DNA of 35,412 nucleotides. Source: a virus. A program made the position numbers and the translations under genes. The notes below the pieces were generated by a model. It had not been told where the DNA came from and searched no databases. It worked only from the letters and a program-made list of their open reading frames with translations. The stretch lies in IMG/VR virus record IMGVR_UViG_3300024518_002264, positions 1 to 35,412 of that record; one strand, 5' to 3'. Each line of letters begins with the position of its first letter. Position 1 is the stretch's first letter. Below are positions 33,579 through 35,412 of the stretch, in pieces.

Positions 33579-35412
33579 TTATGATGGTACGTCTGCTTCA
33601 ATGTCATCTGGTAGCATGTTATAAGATAAAGCATTTTTATCTGAATTAGGAGCATCACCTACTCTATCTTCAATATACATATTAGATGAAGTGCCTGCTC
33701 CTGAATAGTTAGGTGCCTCTCCTTGTAAATCTTGTATTGACATATTAGATGAAGTTCCATCATTACTACCTATTTGGTCGGGTACAGTCCAAACTACAGG
33801 TCCAGTTATTTTGTATCCGTCTCCAGAGCTAGTTCCAACTGGAAATATATCATCATCTATATTTATTTGAGTATCACTTACTATTGCTGCAATATGAGTT
33901 ATAGTATCATCAGTGGTATTTCTAACTAAATCTCCTATTGATATATTATCACTTAAAAATGTAGCACCTACATCGTTTAGTTGGAACGCAATCGCATCTG
34001 CTGTAGTATTACCTGAAACACCTACAGCTGCATTATAATAAGCATCTTCGCCTAATCTCCACCAAGCAACAGGACTAAGTGAAGTGAGGTCTGCGGGTTG
34101 TCCTGAATTATAAATCGTTGCTACGTTTGAAGATTGGTCGCTATTCCATATTGCCACCTCATCAACGTTGCCTTCATACATATAAGAACCGCTATCTGCT
34201 CCACCAATTTCTACATCTGCCGTACTGCTATCAATAGTTGCGGGGATGCTTGTTGTGTTTTCTCCATTTAACGAACCATCAGTATAAATTTTCATACTTG
34301 TTGAAGGCACAAAAACAGCTAAAATATGATGCCAATTTCCATCATTAATTGTTGAAGTTGTTGTTACTGTAGTACCTGCACCTCCACTTCTTATAAACAA
34401 CTCAACATTATTACCTGCTTGATAATTATTTGACCATAATGCCCAACTTCTGTTAACTCCAAAAAAATCTTTTGAAACAACTATGGAATCAGTAGTTTGT
34501 GTATATTTAACCCAACACGATATTGACAAAGCTCCTGTTATCTGCAATTCAGCAGGATTCCCCATATTTATATAATCGTCCACTCCATCAAAATCAAAAC
34601 TAAACTTTGAATATACGTTACTAAATGAAATTGGTGTTCTTACTAAATTAGCTTCAGTCATTCCTGAACTTGTACCAATATTACTCGCACTACCATCATC
34701 TGGTATATTCCAATTAACACCATCAAAAGTAGCTGATTTATCTAATTTCCACCAAGCTTGTAAATTACTATAGTTACTAATATCAGGAGGCGTTCCGTTG
34801 TTATACAGAGATTCTACTGATTCTGCTCCACTTAAATTTAAAGCTGTATCAAAAATTGATACATTAGATAGTTTAGTAGGAGGTAAAAGTTGTGGTGGGT
34901 TATAAGAAAAAGTACCTAAAGTTAAAGGACCTGGGAAATATTCAATTGTTGAAGAAACTGCCTTCCAGCCTTCTAAATTTCCATCTATATAAAATTTTAC
35001 AGTTGTTCCATCATAAGTACCTACTGCATGATGCCAGCCAACAGATGGAGCAGATGATGCTGAAGTCTGTTGTACAGCTCCACCAGCATCTGTAATATAA
35101 AATATTAGTTTACCAAATGATGTATAATAAATAGCATAAGCTGCTTTACCGCTACTATGATATTTAGATAAAAGATAATCATAAGTCACCGCAGTTCCAG
35201 TATTATAAAACCATATGGAACAAGTAATAGCTGTTGTAGGTTTTAAGGAAGCACTATCTGGTATATTTATATAATCAGCTGTCCCATTAAAATCAAACGC
35301 AGTATCTTGACTCATTTGATTAGGCACTAACCATTGTGAAGTGAATTTAGATTCTTCTCCTAATTTAATATATCTTAGGGGATTAAGTGAGCTAAGATCT
35401 GTTGGAGTACCT
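33579..35412 (-). CDS. LamG-domain fibre-like protein, 5' end beyond window
   Basis: The frame is open at the right edge. A GTG at 35327 and an ATG at 35312 are internal codons rather than starts, because codons upstream of them encode GTPTDLSSLNPLRYIKLGEE, which repeats the linker seen twice later (GTPPDISNYSNLQAWWKL and GQPADLTSLSPVAWWRLGE). Two concanavalin A-like LamG domains follow, at about nt 35310-34780 (FDFNGTADYINIP, WHHAVGTYDGTTVKFYIDG) and 34590-34040 (FDFDGVDDYINMG, WHHILAVFV, KIYTDGSLNG). Then a roughly 60-residue beta module (GDLVRNTTDDTITHIAAI) and a C-terminus with short repeats. LamG domains bind glycans, so adsorption to host surface sugars is likely. Confidence 0.8.
   Translation of the reverse strand, partial: GTPTDLSSLNPLRYIKLGEESKFTSQWLVPNQMSQDTAFDFNGTADYINIPDSASLKPTTAITCSIWFYNTGTAVTYDYLLSKYHSSGKAAYAIYYTSFGKLIFYITDAGGAVQQTSASSAPSVGWHHAVGTYDGTTVKFYIDGNLEGWKAVSSTIEYFPGPLTLGTFSYNPPQLLPPTKLSNVSIFDTALNLSGAESVESLYNNGTPPDISNYSNLQAWWKLDKSATFDGVNWNIPDDGSASNIGTSSGMTEANLVRTPISFSNVYSKFSFDFDGVDDYINMGNPAELQITGALSISCWVKYTQTTDSIVVSKDFFGVNRSWALWSNNYQAGNNVELFIRSGGAGTTVTTTSTINDGNWHHILAVFVPSTSMKIYTDGSLNGENTTSIPATIDSSTADVEIGGADSGSYMYEGNVDEVAIWNSDQSSNVATIYNSGQPADLTSLSPVAWWRLGEDAYYNAAVGVSGNTTADAIAFQLNDVGATFLSDNISIGDLVRNTTDDTITHIAAIVSDTQINIDDDIFPVGTSSGDGYKITGPVVWTVPDQIGSNDGTSSNMSIQDLQGEAPNYSGAGTSSNMYIEDRVGDAPNSDKNALSYNMLPDDIEADVPS

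Noticed and set aside
35312-35327. A start for the LamG protein at GTG 35327 or ATG 35312
   Set aside because: The frame continues upstream to the window edge and encodes a linker repeated twice later in the protein, so the true start is outside.
1-35412. Reassigned stop codons, as in some crAss-like phages
   Set aside because: All genes are open with the standard code and end in normal stops at tight gene borders.
1-35412. tRNA genes, CRISPR arrays, insertion sequences, attachment sites
   Set aside because: Nearly every base lies in a supported gene and I saw no cloverleaf, spaced DNA repeat, transposase or integrase.

Overview
The window is a piece of a tailed bacteriophage genome carrying the late (virion) gene block. 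Every supported gene lies on the minus strand, so transcription runs from high to low coordinates. The DNA is AT-rich (about two-thirds A+T by eye, not computed). Genes are packed with overlaps of 1 to 14 bases or gaps of a few bases. Start codons follow A/T-rich leaders with no Shine-Dalgarno-like GGAGG, which is typical of phages of Bacteroidota. The gene order (terminase, portal, scaffold, capsid, short-tail connector and tube proteins, internal virion proteins) fits a podovirus. The terminase, portal and tail proteins look most like those of marine Bacteroidota or crAss-like phages. That placement comes from recalled family resemblance, not from a search.

Layout from right to left, in transcription order. 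(1) 35412-32835: a fibre-like protein with tandem LamG lectin domains, cut by the right edge, and two small beta-rich companions. (2) 32812-31523: four small genes: a coiled-coil protein, an unknown, a GroES-like protein and a possible small terminase subunit. (3) 31526-24290: large terminase, portal, probable scaffold and major capsid protein. (4) 24227-22454: three small probable head accessory genes; this stretch holds three factor-independent terminators, the only ones I saw. (5) 22380-13939: connector, ring/adaptor, a 1163-residue tail-tube (muzzle-type) protein and two further tail proteins. (6) 13933-11142: a cupin-like protein, a short T7 gp14-like internal virion protein and a 496-residue internal protein. 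(7) 11140-1: a giant open frame of more than 3,713 codons that runs off the left edge.

The giant protein is the most unusual gene. It occupies the place of the T7 gp16-type ejection protein but is built like a polyvalent protein. It has glycine-rich hydrophobic segments, an HEFLH zincin-like site, a P-loop kinase nested inside a HAD phosphatase, a possible ADP-ribosyltransferase-like domain, and at least four tandem copies of a roughly 160-200 residue domain. Most domain junctions carry a short KFS-type motif. Such proteins are thought to enter the cell with the DNA and act on host targets.

A second notable signal is at the end of the gp14-like gene. A G_GGA_AAG heptamer sits directly before its TAG stop, followed by a 5-base spacer and a GC stem. 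The -1 frame then stays open for 36 codons and fills the largest intergenic gap. This looks like programmed -1 frameshifting that makes a C-terminally extended form.

No tRNA, rRNA, CRISPR array, insertion sequence, integrase or attachment site was seen.
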